Shown here: piece by piece, positions 45,868-54,968 of the stretch
Layout: each line of letters begins with the position of its first letter
Position numbering within the stretch: position 1 is the stretch's first letter
Notes under the pieces: generated by a model
What the model saw: the letters and a program-made list of their open reading frames with translations, nothing else
What the model was told of the DNA's origin: nothing
The model's database searches: none
Source: Xiheicaenibacterium sp046351325
Lineage (GTDB): Bacteria > Myxococcota_A > Polyangia > Polyangiales > Polyangiaceae
DNA: 64,000 nucleotides
NCBI GenBank assembly: GCA_046351325.1
Contig: JAXLYR010000005.1
Location: 310,001-374,000 of the forward strand
Direction: 5' to 3'
Program-made: the position numbers and the translations under genes

Positions 45868-47847
45868 TTATCCGAACACGACCCTGGACATCCAAATGAG
45901 ACCGAGCACGTCCTCTTCCACCGCGCGCGTGCGCTCGCGCCAGTCGTCGGGTCGCTTGTTGACCGAGTGACCGACCACCGACGCCTTTGCGGTGTAGAGC
46001 ATGATGTCGATCTCCGCCCCATCCCCCGTAAGCGGGTATTCGGGCGCCTCGAGTGAGCTCTCCTGACCCACGGTCGAAGACCCCTTGTGCGTCAGCGAGT
46101 AATAGAAATTGTGGGTCTCGCGCAGCACGGAGTGGCCGAGCTCGTGAGCCCCAGTCTCGGCCCGCTCGTCGTACGTGTCCGTGTCGTCCCAGATGTTGAT
46201 GATCGGCAGTCCCTCGCCGAGCGTGGCGAGGTTCACCGAGCGACCGCCGGTGTTCGCGTCGTTGATCGGGCTGCCGTCACCGATCCCCAAATCCTGCAAT
46301 GCCTTGGGTAAGGCCTTGCACAGGAAGGTCCGGACCGAGTCGGTCGAGCGCTCACGACAGCTCACCATCGCGGTCCACTCGGCCCCGTCGATGTGCACCG
46401 TGCGCGACCAGTGGAAGCCGATGCCCTCGATGATCGCGCTCTTGATCGACGTGAACTGATCGGGCTGGATGTCGAGCACGGACGGCACGTGGATGGGAAT
46501 CGCGAGCTCGTCGTTGTTGATGAGCTCGGGCAAGTTGACGCCCGGGATCTCGGGCATAGCGCCGCCGAGACCCGGAATCATCGAGAGGAGGTTCGAGCCC
46601 GGGTTCGAGCCCATCGCCGAGCCCGCCGCTGTGAGCGCGTTGCCCAGGATATGGTCGCCCGGCAGCGGGATCCGCAGCGTGGCGATCTCCACATCGCTCG
46701 GGTTCGAGAATTGGGCATAGACGGCGATCTGAGCGGTCTTGTCCCGCTTGTCGAGGCGCACGTCGACCCAGCGGATCGAGTCGGGCCCGGTGCCCATCTC
46801 CGTCGTAGCGACGGCGGTCCGGCCCATCATGTCGACGACCGTCACGCGCGCCGACAGCATGTTCTGTTTCATCATGCCGGTGTCGAGCACGCCGTCTTGA
46901 TCGAAGCCGTCCCAAGTCCAGATATGCATCCCCGGAATGAGGAACTCGCCGCCCTCGTGGGACTCCTCGAAGATGCAATTGCTCGCGTGGAAGATCTGGA
47001 TGACGGTCTTGATCGCCGGCAGGGGGATCGTGATCCGAAATCGGATCTTCGACTGCCCGAGCTTGTTGTCGTCGAGGAAGAACGGGCCGAAGACCTGCTT
47101 GGCGAACCCGTCGAGCTCGATGCGTGGCGGCTCGACGCTGGTCACGTGCACGGTCTTCGCGGTCGTGCCTTTGGCCGTCGCGACGGCGCGGATGGGCGCG
47201 CCCTTGATGGGTTTGCGCGCGAGTACCTTCTCGAGCTTTTTGCCGTTCTTCTCGGTCGGGATCGTCTGGGGCACGAGCATCGCCAGCGGCGCGGCGAGCG
47301 GGTCGCTGCCGAACCATGGCATCGGGAACGCGAGCGCCTCGAGCCCGAACGGCAAGACCTCAGTCGGCTGGAACGTCCCACCGAGGACCTCCGCGCGGAG
47401 CGCCGAGTTACCCCAATATTCGAAGTGGAGCGCCGCCAAATCCCCGAATGGCTGAAGGCTGGAGTCGAGGAGCGAAGTCGCCGACATGCCCTTGATGTTG
47501 GCGACGTTCCGCGCGGTCGTCGTCGCCATGATCATCATCGGGTCGAAATGCGCGAACTTGATCTTGTCCTTCTCCCATAACGTGGTGAAGAGCTCGAGGA
47601 GCGTGCCCGCCTGCACGTCCTCGGGCACGGTGATCCACTCGTAACCGTCGCGGAAGAAGCGGGCGACAGTCGCGGGCTCCGTGCTCAGCGCGAGAGAGAG
47701 ATCCACCACCTGCTGGTGCCGATACTCCTTGGGCTTGTTGAGCTTGCCCGCGGGAATCTTATACGGCGTTACAGACATACCGATGAACGCGGCCCACACG
47801 TCCATCTGATTCCAGTGATAGGTGATCGCTTCCGAGTGAACGCTCAT
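45868..47847 (-). CDS. Putative T6SS cargo: HEXXH zinc metallopeptidase
   Basis: The 659-residue protein follows vgrG3 17 bp downstream and has no signal peptide. Near its end it carries H568-E-L-G-H572 with a further His at 579 (SVLRETH), and EIDIMLYT about 35 residues later resembles a Met-turn. The His spacing is HEXXH-x6-H, one residue longer than the metzincin rule, so the exact clan is uncertain. The first ~550 residues include a beta-rich bait-like region (about 225-400, IELDGFAKQVFGPFFLDD) with MG-type phrases and no family I can name. The LysM/PG-binding protein follows. The natural reading is a peptidase effector loaded on VgrG3. Confidence 0.72.
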   Translation of the reverse strand: MSVHSEAITYHWNQMDVWAAFIGMSVTPYKIPAGKLNKPKEYRHQQVVDLSLALSTEPATVARFFRDGYEWITVPEDVQAGTLLELFTTLWEKDKIKFAHFDPMMIMATTTARNVANIKGMSATSLLDSSLQPFGDLAALHFEYWGNSALRAEVLGGTFQPTEVLPFGLEALAFPMPWFGSDPLAAPLAMLVPQTIPTEKNGKKLEKVLARKPIKGAPIRAVATAKGTTAKTVHVTSVEPPRIELDGFAKQVFGPFFLDDNKLGQSKIRFRITIPLPAIKTVIQIFHASNCIFEESHEGGEFLIPGMHIWTWDGFDQDGVLDTGMMKQNMLSARVTVVDMMGRTAVATTEMGTGPDSIRWVDVRLDKRDKTAQIAVYAQFSNPSDVEIATLRIPLPGDHILGNALTAAGSAMGSNPGSNLLSMIPGLGGAMPEIPGVNLPELINNDELAIPIHVPSVLDIQPDQFTSIKSAIIEGIGFHWSRTVHIDGAEWTAMVSCRERSTDSVRTFLCKALPKALQDLGIGDGSPINDANTGGRSVNLATLGEGLPIINIWDDTDTYDERAETGAHELGHSVLRETHNFYYSLTHKGSSTVGQESSLEAPEYPLTGDGAEIDIMLYTAKASVVGHSVNKRPDDWRERTRAVEEDVLGLIWMSRVVFG

Positions 47848-47864
47848 GATTGCCTCGCTGGCCG

Positions 47865-50354
47865 TCAGGCCAGAGACTCCTCCAGCAAACCGGGGAACGT
47901 GACCTTCGCGGCCTCGTCGATGAAGTCGAGCTCGGCGCGACCGTCTTTATCCAAGAATCCGCTGCGCTCGGAGCCGTCCCCGAGCACGATGACATAACGC
48001 TGATAAGCGAGCGGCTTGCCGTCGGCGCCCGCGAGCTCGATGACCGTGGGGGGCTGCTGCTCGGCGGGCTCCGGGTCCTTCGCGACAGCGGGCGAATTCA
48101 AGAGGATCTGCGCTCCATCCGCCTTCACTTCGGTCTTGAGGACGAGGGAGGCCTTATCCCCCTTCATGAGGACGGTCTCGGCTTTGAAGAGCGTCTCGCT
48201 CTTCGAGTGCGTGGCGATCTTGTCGCCGTCGACGGTGAAGCGCGCGTCCGGAGATCGCAGGCAGATGTGGGGCGAGACGAGCTCGATGCGATCGGGCATG
48301 ACCTCGAGGATGCTCTCGCCGCAGCGGACGCGAATACCCTTCTCCGAAGTGATCTCGGTGAGGTCCTTGGAGGTGAGGAGGGTGCCGCCCTCCACCGCGA
48401 GCGTGTAGGAGCGCTGCGCGTCCTCTTTGCCGACGAGCGTGGTGAAGTTGCCCTCGGTGCGAATGGTCAAGTCGTCGCCTGTTCGCCAATCGGCGCGACC
48501 GCGAACCTCGGTCGTGTCGCTCCCCCGAATATCGGCGCGGCGCTCGTGTTCGACGACGAGGGTCGAGTTGCCGGAGACGACCGCGGCGGTCGTTCCTTTA
48601 ACATGGTTACGCTCGTCGGCGCCGACGAGGCGGTCGACCGCGCCCGTGATCTGCTCGGTGCGATTGCCACCTACGACGTTGGTCTGATTGGCTTTGACCT
48701 CGACGTGTTGGCTGTTGCCGATCGTGAGGGTCTGGTCGTGCCCGACCTCCTCGTCGAGATCGCGCTGGGCCTTGAGATAGACCTGTTCACTGCCGGCGCT
48801 GTCCTCGAACGAGAGCTCGTTGAAGCCCGCGCCGCCCGGCGAGGTCTGGGTGCGCAGCCCGCTCTTCGTCTTGTGACGCGGCAGCTGAAACGGATAGGGG
48901 CGCGCAGTGTTGTAGCCCGACCCGACGATCACCGGACAATCCGGATCACCGCCGACGAACGAGACAAAGACCTCGGTGCCGACGCGGGGGATGAACTGCG
49001 TGCCCCACGTCGCGCCGGCCCAGGCCTGCATCACGCGGAGCCAGGTCGTGCTGGTCTCGTCCGCGGTGCCGTTCGTGTCCCAATAGAACTGCACGCGGAC
49101 TCGCCCGTGATCATCGGTGTAGATCTCGTCCGACGCGGGCCCGACCACGACCGCCGACTCGAGGACCTGCACGGTCTGACGCTTCGGGCGCTTGGGGCGG
49201 AAGGCCACAGTCGCGAGCGTGCACTCGAAGGAGCACTGATAGACCTGCTCGTGCGCGTGAAACTCGGGGACGAAGCCTTTGTGCTCGAGGCGAGTCGCGA
49301 CGTATTCGGCGTTGAGCTGGGGTGAGTTCTCGGACTCGAGGTGGAATCGATACCCGGGTACGAGGACGCGACAGGTCGTCTCGCCGTTCGCGACGTGGAC
49401 CTTGCGCCGGTGTTGCTCGACGTGCCGGCGCGCCCGCTCGACCGTGATGTCCGCGTCCGCGAACTCGGTGTGGTGGTGATAGACCGACAGCGCCTGATCG
49501 CGAGGAGGGTGGTATTCGGTGTCCTCGAGCGCGGCCTCGCTCTTCGAGCTCAGGTCGAGGAGCGGCCGGCGAAAGTCGTAGTCCTTCATCAGGACTAGAT
49601 TGGGCCCTATCCCGAGGTCTCGACTGAAGCGCCCGACGTCGTCGTGCGCGCTCAGAGCGCCGAGGATGGTGCGGTCCCGCAGCCGAATCACGGGTACGCC
49701 GTCGACCTCGTCGAGGTGCGACTCTTCCTTTTTGAGGCGCGCATAACCGGGTCGCGCCGCGTCCAAGAAGATCACGGCGTCGACGTCGTCCTTCGGGTGC
49801 GTCGTCGCGCTGTGGGCGAAGTGGAAGAATATCCCCTCTTCGGCCAAAACCCGTTTGATGAAGTCGAGGTCCGACTCCTGGTATTGGACGCAGTACTCAC
49901 GGATTGGGTAGGTCTCGGTGAGGGCGAAGCGGTGCGGAACACCGACGCTCGTCAGGAGCGAGTCGACGATCTCGGGGACGGTCTTGTGCTGATAAATGCG
50001 GCTCGTGAATCGGTGCTTCGCGAGCCAGAGGCGCGGGACGACACGCACGCGGAACGCAGGCGCGGCGCCGTGCGAGCGGTTGCCGATCGCGGTGACCTTG
50101 CCCACCACACCGTTCACGATCCGCGCGGTGCCCTGGTGATCGTGGAGGGTGAAAGACGCCGTGGTCCCGAGCAGCTTCGCCGCGACGAGATCCAAACTCG
50201 GGTCGGCGGGCAAGACGTCCACGTCGAACCGGAAGAGCTTGGATATGCCCTCTTCACCGGTGAACGACGTGACCCGCAATTTGTCGACACCGATGTCGCC
50301 GACGCGCAAGCCGAAGGTGGGAGGCGAATTGGTCTGGGGGGCGGTGCTGGCCAT
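47865..50354 (-). CDS. vgrG: Type VI secretion spike protein VgrG with C-terminal TTR-like domain (VgrG3)
   Basis: The 829-residue protein has all VgrG parts: gp27-like region (about 20-380, REYCVQYQESDLDFIKRVLAEEGIFFHF), OB fold (about 395-480, HGRVRVQFYWD, WLRVMQAWAGATWGTQFIPRVGTEVFVSF), the linker PRHKTKSGLRTQTSPGG and a long beta-helix (about 510-650). It ends in a TTR-like domain (about 765-829) with DKDGRAELDF, matching the VgrG2 strand. Two cargo/accessory genes follow on the same strand. The promoter region at 50355-50540 is shared with the divergent PAAR gene and carries an inverted repeat. Start at the ATG at 50354, preceded by AGGA. Confidence 0.96.
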   Translation of the reverse strand: MASTAPQTNSPPTFGLRVGDIGVDKLRVTSFTGEEGISKLFRFDVDVLPADPSLDLVAAKLLGTTASFTLHDHQGTARIVNGVVGKVTAIGNRSHGAAPAFRVRVVPRLWLAKHRFTSRIYQHKTVPEIVDSLLTSVGVPHRFALTETYPIREYCVQYQESDLDFIKRVLAEEGIFFHFAHSATTHPKDDVDAVIFLDAARPGYARLKKEESHLDEVDGVPVIRLRDRTILGALSAHDDVGRFSRDLGIGPNLVLMKDYDFRRPLLDLSSKSEAALEDTEYHPPRDQALSVYHHHTEFADADITVERARRHVEQHRRKVHVANGETTCRVLVPGYRFHLESENSPQLNAEYVATRLEHKGFVPEFHAHEQVYQCSFECTLATVAFRPKRPKRQTVQVLESAVVVGPASDEIYTDDHGRVRVQFYWDTNGTADETSTTWLRVMQAWAGATWGTQFIPRVGTEVFVSFVGGDPDCPVIVGSGYNTARPYPFQLPRHKTKSGLRTQTSPGGAGFNELSFEDSAGSEQVYLKAQRDLDEEVGHDQTLTIGNSQHVEVKANQTNVVGGNRTEQITGAVDRLVGADERNHVKGTTAAVVSGNSTLVVEHERRADIRGSDTTEVRGRADWRTGDDLTIRTEGNFTTLVGKEDAQRSYTLAVEGGTLLTSKDLTEITSEKGIRVRCGESILEVMPDRIELVSPHICLRSPDARFTVDGDKIATHSKSETLFKAETVLMKGDKASLVLKTEVKADGAQILLNSPAVAKDPEPAEQQPPTVIELAGADGKPLAYQRYVIVLGDGSERSGFLDKDGRAELDFIDEAAKVTFPGLLEESLA

Positions 50355-50462
50355 CGCAGGTCCTCGTGCTCGAGGTTTATACGCGAGTGCTCCCTGGGAT
50401 CCGCCTCATGATTTCTGGCGGCACTCGACGCGGATTTGATGGCAAAGCACGTGCGATGCGAC

Positions 50463-50482
50463 ATGGATCCACCGTGATCCAT
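50463..50482. promoter_or_regulatory. Inverted repeat between divergent vgrG3 and PAAR units
   Basis: ATGGATC-N6-GATCCAT has perfect 7-bp arms. It lies 58 bp ahead of the PAAR start and about 110 bp ahead of vgrG3. A sigma-54-like TGG...GC pair (GG at 50441, N10, GC at 50453) sits just upstream of it for the PAAR direction. The repeat is a candidate operator for co-regulating both units; the sigma-54 match is weak. Confidence 0.45.
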
Positions 50483-50540
50483 CGTCCGAGCGCGTAGTGA
50501 GCGAAGGCACCTATGCGCTACGTTCCGCGTAGGAGAGGCC

Positions 50541-50933
50541 ATGAGTCAGCCGATCGCGAAGCAAGGGGATCGTGTGTTGGGTGTCGACACCCACATCATC
50601 CTGGTTCCTTCGCCCGGTGGCCCAGTGCCGACGCCGACGAGCATGCCCTTCAACGGGCCACTCTCGCAGTCGCTCGCCCCCGATGTCTTCGTGGACAACT
50701 TGGCTGTTGCGATCCTCGGCAGCAAAGCTCTTAACACGCCAGCACACGTCCCGACTGGGGGCCCTTTTCAGAAGCAGCCCAGCGACCAAGCCACCGTCTC
50801 GAGCGCGAGCTCCACCGTGTTCGCGGACAACAAGCCTGTCGCGCGAGCGCGGGACAGCGCAGCCTGCTGCAACGATCCTTCGGACTCCGATACGGGGCAG
50901 ATCGTGGCGGTCTCTACGGTCAAATCAGGCTGA
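50541..50933 (+). CDS. PAAR-domain spike tip protein
   Basis: PAAR proteins form the sharp tip on the VgrG spike and carry effectors. The 130-residue product shows the PAAR layout: QPIAKQGDRVLGVDTHI at the start, PGGPVPTPTSMPFNGPL, DVFVDNLAVAILGSKALNTPAHVP, and SSTVFADNKPVARARDSAACC. The N-terminal Pro/Gly motifs and paired xPxxxxGxP elements match the PAAR-like (DUF4150) subgroup, and CC plus spaced Asp/His could hold zinc. It is encoded alone, not fused to an effector; the downstream hydrolase starts two bases after its stop and is the likely cargo. The start at 50541 lies on the far side of the inverted repeat shared with vgrG3. Confidence 0.9.
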   Translation: MSQPIAKQGDRVLGVDTHIILVPSPGGPVPTPTSMPFNGPLSQSLAPDVFVDNLAVAILGSKALNTPAHVPTGGPFQKQPSDQATVSSASSTVFADNKPVARARDSAACCNDPSDSDTGQIVAVSTVKSG

Positions 50934-50934
50934 T

Positions 50935-51723
50935 TTGCGGCTCGCGCTCGAGATCACGTTGGTGGGCGGGTCGCTCTTCGCGGGGGGCGCGCTCGGCTTC
51001 TTGGCAATAACGGCGCTCCTCATGCGAGCCCATGTGCCGAAGCGCACCGCGAGGGAGACCCTCGCGTATTTCGGCCGCGAGCTATTGTGGATTCTGCTCA
51101 CGCAGCCGCTCTTGCCGCTCTACTTCTTCGTGGGTCGGCGCATGTCGCGCGGCAGCGGCGTGCCTGTCGTGGTGGTCCACGGCTACGGGCAAAACCGCGT
51201 CGACTTCATCCGCTTTGCGCGGGTCTTCGCGCGCTCGGGCGGCGGGCCTGTCTTCGGGTTCAACTACCTCTTTCTTCGTGGGCTGGGTCCGCTCGCGGGC
51301 TCGCTCGAGCGCTTCATCGACGGGGTTCGACGAGAGACCCAATCCGACCGAGTCGACCTCGTGTGTCACTCGATGGGTGGACTCGTCGCGGCGAAGCTCC
51401 TCGCGGAGCCAGGGGCGCACGCGCTCGTACGCAGGTGCGTGACCGTCGCGACACCCCATCATGGCCTCGCCTACAAGGGGCCTATCTTCGGGGCAGCGCG
51501 CCGCGAGCTCCGATTGGGACATGGCGTCTCGCCGACGTCGGCCGTACCCCTCTTGAGCGTCTATTCGGCACACGACAACGTCGTCTTCCCCGCAACGAAG
51601 AGCTCCCATATCGAGGAGCCACACGTGGAGAATCTCGAGGTCGCGCACCTGGGGCACCTCGGCATCCTCTTCGAGCGGCGCGTCCTCGAGGCCATCACCC
51701 GCTGGCTGCTCGAGCGCGATTGA
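50935..51723 (+). CDS. Putative T6SS lipase cargo with N-terminal TM segment
   Basis: With a TTG start at 50935 (one base after the PAAR stop) the product has 262 residues; GTG 50962 is an alternative. It opens with a membrane helix (LVGGSLFAGGALGFLAITALLM) followed by a basic patch and a second hydrophobic segment. The alpha/beta hydrolase core has the oxyanion stretch VVVVHGYGQNR, nucleophile Ser146 in C-H-S-M-G-G, Asp214 in SAHDNVVFP, and His238/His241 in AHLGHLG. This is the lipase catalytic set. T6SS lipases (Tle families) are often encoded next to PAAR or VgrG genes. A housekeeping membrane lipase is the alternative. No signal peptide cleavage site is visible. Confidence 0.75.
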   Translation: MRLALEITLVGGSLFAGGALGFLAITALLMRAHVPKRTARETLAYFGRELLWILLTQPLLPLYFFVGRRMSRGSGVPVVVVHGYGQNRVDFIRFARVFARSGGGPVFGFNYLFLRGLGPLAGSLERFIDGVRRETQSDRVDLVCHSMGGLVAAKLLAEPGAHALVRRCVTVATPHHGLAYKGPIFGAARRELRLGHGVSPTSAVPLLSVYSAHDNVVFPATKSSHIEEPHVENLEVAHLGHLGILFERRVLEAITRWLLERD

Positions 51724-51754
51724 CCCTCCCACACAGCCCGAGAATCGTGTCGAC

Positions 51755-52687
51755 ATGACCTCGGTTCGACCACCGCGACTCGCGATTCCCCGATTCGGCT
51801 CGAGCGCCGAGCTCGCGGCGCGGCTCGGCGTCGCCGACGAGGAGTCCTTGCTCGCGTCGATCGCGGACGCGAGGCGGAGTCACCTCGGCGTCTGTCTCTT
51901 GGGCGTCTACGTCATAGACGACACCGATGTCTGGAGCGTGGGCGAGATTTACTGGTTCTCGATACCTCTCCGCGTGGATCGCAGCGGGCTCGCGCGGTGG
52001 AGTCCGCTCGTCGGCCTGGTCACCGGCGAGCCCCCGCACGCGTGCAGCTCCCGCGCGTGGATGTCGAACATCTCGCTCGCCGATCCGCCGCTGCTCGCCC
52101 TCGTCCCGCCGGACGACCAAATCGCGAAGGTCGTAATCCGATTCGGCCTCTACGACGATGACAGGACCGCCGCCGACCTGCCGCGCGCGCTCGTCGCGGG
52201 GCTCGAGCAATTGGCCATTATCGACGGCGCCCCGGCACCCGACGCGATCATCGCGCCCGTGCGCCAGGCGATCCTCGACTCCCTGATAGCGCGGGAGGAC
52301 GACGTGCTGCTCGACCAGGATTTCACCTTGAATCGTGGCGAGTCGACGCGCTTCGGGGCCGGCTTCGTGTCGAGCATGTCGAGCGCGCGGGCCCGCGTGT
52401 TCATCGTGGTTCGCGACGAGCGACGGACGGAGCAGGTGGGCCCGAAGCACCTCGTCAAAGGCCAAACCGAGCTGCTGCAATTCTCGGAGCCCGTCGAGCC
52501 AGGGGGGCGCCTGTCGTTCTTCGCAGTCGGCGCCGACGTGAGCATCGCCTCGTTCGGGACGCTCGACGCCGATATGCCGTTTTTGAACCGCACGCTCGAC
52601 CCCGAGGCGGCCGCCGCACAGCGAAGCGGCTTCTACGTGCAGAGCAACGGCCCCGCTGACCTCGTCGCGTTCTACACGCCGCCCTGA
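51755..52687 (+). CDS. Hypothetical protein of T6SS island 3
   Basis: The 310-residue product starts 31 bp after the lipase gene on the same strand. It lacks signal and membrane segments and looks like a two-domain alpha/beta soluble protein (about 10-165, DVWSVGEIYWFSIPLRVDRSGLARW; about 195-305, DQDFTLNRGESTRFGAGF and ADMPFLNRT). I do not recognise a family. Its position suggests an effector, chaperone or immunity role with the PAAR/lipase pair. It is convergent with the kinase at 52701, with a 13-bp gap. Confidence 0.68.
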   Translation: MTSVRPPRLAIPRFGSSAELAARLGVADEESLLASIADARRSHLGVCLLGVYVIDDTDVWSVGEIYWFSIPLRVDRSGLARWSPLVGLVTGEPPHACSSRAWMSNISLADPPLLALVPPDDQIAKVVIRFGLYDDDRTAADLPRALVAGLEQLAIIDGAPAPDAIIAPVRQAILDSLIAREDDVLLDQDFTLNRGESTRFGAGFVSSMSSARARVFIVVRDERRTEQVGPKHLVKGQTELLQFSEPVEPGGRLSFFAVGADVSIASFGTLDADMPFLNRTLDPEAAAAQRSGFYVQSNGPADLVAFYTPP

Positions 52688-52700
52688 TTTGGAGTTTGCG

Positions 52701-54902
52701 TCAGGCGATCTTTCCGGAGGTCGCGTCGGCCACGGAGGCTTGAACGACGACCGCGTTGAACTCGCGGTCGAGCGCGAACGGACCTCGCGAGGTGAACGCC
52801 AGCGTGACGAACGGCGGGTCGACGTCGCTGCGCGTGTGGATGCGACGCCAGATCGGCGCGCCGCCGCGGACCTCTCGGACGTGGAGCGCGGTCTCGGTGA
52901 GGAGCCACGGAGTGCCGTAGAGGTCGAGCCCCAGCCGCGCCCAAGTGCCGGGCTGATCGGCGGGCGTGTCGACGGTCTCGGCGGTGACCGCGCCGCGCGC
53001 GAGGTTGACGACGTGCGCGCCGGAGGCCGCCCAGCTCTCGTGCTCGAGTCCGGCCAACGCGGCTGTCAGTGAGGGGAGTGTCCCGAGGCCGCGCGCAAAG
53101 GCGATATTCGAACCGTCGTTCGCGGAGAACGCTGCCGTGGCCGCGACCTTGCCGCCGCGCCCCTCGCGCGAGCCGACCAACAAACTGCCATATGGGCCCG
53201 CGGAGCTCGCGAGCACTCTGCCGGAGTTGAGCGATACGGCAACAGGGGGAGACCAGGCGACCGCGTCGTGTGTCCACCAGAGCTCGACGGCGCCCTCGGT
53301 GTCTTCGGTCTCGTCGGTCACGATCGCGAGTCGCCCGCTGAAGACATGGGCGCTCACGATCGGCCCGACCGCCCGGCCGGGAGACGTCGGCGGCGACAGC
53401 GTCCGCACCACGTTGCTGCGGACGAACGCGACGCCCGCGGGGGACACGATCGCGCAGCCGAGCATATCGGCATAGTGGAGCGAGAGCGCGCGCTCGAGGA
53501 TCTCCGGCAGGCGCTTGTCGTCGGGCAGGCGAATGACGTACGCGCGCTGCTGACGCAAATAGAGGAGGCCAGCGCCGGAGCGCGCGACGCTGGTTCCATC
53601 CGGATAATGGGCGATGAGATCGCGCTCGAGGACGGGATCGGTCACGACCCCGCTCGCTACCTTGCGCTCGGGTGGGACGACCCGTGATTGATAGAGGGGA
53701 GTCGCGTCGAGGAGCTCGGTGGTAGGGAGCGCCATCGTGCGTCGATGCTGCGTCGCCGGGCGCTTCTCGCGACCGGCGCGCGTGCGCCACTCGTCCGAGA
53801 TGGCCGACAAGAGCGGCTCGACGTCGGCCATGAACGACGCCAAATCGGCGTAGCGCTCCTCACCGCGGGCGACCGCTGGAAACCGCTCTTCGATGATCCG
53901 AAGTGCGCGCGCCCCGCTCTCGTCGACGAGCGCGCATTTGGGCAACTTGGGCGAAGAGCCGCGGCGGAGCACGGCGTCGAGCTCGTGCAGCTTGGGAGAC
54001 GCGGCGAAGGCCGGATGCAAGCGCCCCGCGCTGCGAAGCGAGCGCCGATCGCCCGCCAACCAATCCGGATTGACCGGTTGCTGCGCGAGATCGACGTGCC
54101 ATTGCTCGGCCCCGACCACGAACCAGAGCACCGCCGCGAACGCGAAGACATCGGTCCACGGGCCGACGAGCGGATTGCCCGTAGGCGTCGCTGGCAGGAA
54201 CTGCTCGAGGGCGCCGTACGCCGGAGTAACCGCAGCGAGCAGCGTCGTCTCCATCCCCGAGACGCGCGCTATGCCGCAATCGCTGAGCTTCGGCTGTTCG
54301 TCGTCGACCGGCCCCGTAATCAGGATGTTCTCGGGTTTGAGATCGCGGTGAACGACGCCGACCGAGTGAATCGCGGAGAGGCCGCGCCCGATCGCGGACG
54401 CGAGGCGATGAGCCCGAATCGGATCGATGCCCTCGGGGGCCGCGGCCACGCGATCGGTGAGCGAGAGCCCAGCGTTGCCGCCGTCGACGAACTCGACGAG
54501 CAGCCAGGGCAGGCGCAGCACGCGGCCGCGCACGGACACGTCGAGCTCGCCGCACCCGTAGTACTCGATGACGTTGCTCGGTCGCGGCCGCAGAGCGCTG
54601 AGCCGCTGCAGCGCGACGACCTCCTTCTTCACGAAATCGATGGGGCTCAAACCAAATCGCCCGAGGGCCGTCGCGGTCGCGGGTGTGAGCAACTTCACCG
54701 CGACCTGGCGCGGCGTGTCCTCGTCGATGAGGCGCCCGGTCGCGGGCTCGACGCGCTCGCCGAGCACCACGGTCGACATCCCGCCCTCACCCAGGCGACG
54801 GACGAGCCGAACCCCGGTCGAGTGGCCGCTCGCGTCGTCGACCAGCATCGGGCGGCCGTTGGCGACGTCGGCGAGCCGCTCGCTCTTGCACTCGAGGACC
54901 AT
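52701..54902 (-). CDS. Ser/Thr protein kinase with C-terminal beta-propeller
   Basis: The start at 54902 gives 733 residues. The N-terminal kinase domain (about 30-330) keeps the Gly loop (LGEGGMSTVVLG), VAVKLL, HRDLKPENI and a DCG in place of DFG (KLSDCGIAR), so the metal Asp is present and activity is likely. A linker with AGREKRPATQHRRTM leads to a C-terminal region (about 425-733) of repeats such as VVRTLSPPTSPGRAVGPIVSAHVFSGRLAIVTDE that look like propeller blades and could be the sensor. There is no membrane helix, so it is probably cytoplasmic. It is convergent with the T6SS unknown gene. Confidence 0.88.
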   Translation of the reverse strand: MVLECKSERLADVANGRPMLVDDASGHSTGVRLVRRLGEGGMSTVVLGERVEPATGRLIDEDTPRQVAVKLLTPATATALGRFGLSPIDFVKKEVVALQRLSALRPRPSNVIEYYGCGELDVSVRGRVLRLPWLLVEFVDGGNAGLSLTDRVAAAPEGIDPIRAHRLASAIGRGLSAIHSVGVVHRDLKPENILITGPVDDEQPKLSDCGIARVSGMETTLLAAVTPAYGALEQFLPATPTGNPLVGPWTDVFAFAAVLWFVVGAEQWHVDLAQQPVNPDWLAGDRRSLRSAGRLHPAFAASPKLHELDAVLRRGSSPKLPKCALVDESGARALRIIEERFPAVARGEERYADLASFMADVEPLLSAISDEWRTRAGREKRPATQHRRTMALPTTELLDATPLYQSRVVPPERKVASGVVTDPVLERDLIAHYPDGTSVARSGAGLLYLRQQRAYVIRLPDDKRLPEILERALSLHYADMLGCAIVSPAGVAFVRSNVVRTLSPPTSPGRAVGPIVSAHVFSGRLAIVTDETEDTEGAVELWWTHDAVAWSPPVAVSLNSGRVLASSAGPYGSLLVGSREGRGGKVAATAAFSANDGSNIAFARGLGTLPSLTAALAGLEHESWAASGAHVVNLARGAVTAETVDTPADQPGTWARLGLDLYGTPWLLTETALHVREVRGGAPIWRRIHTRSDVDPPFVTLAFTSRGPFALDREFNAVVVQASVADATSGKIA

Positions 54903-54968
54903 GCGGCCTCCCAGGGTGCCAGCCTCGAGAGCGCAACGCAAAGGTCCCGGCGCGCGCGGGCGAATCCG

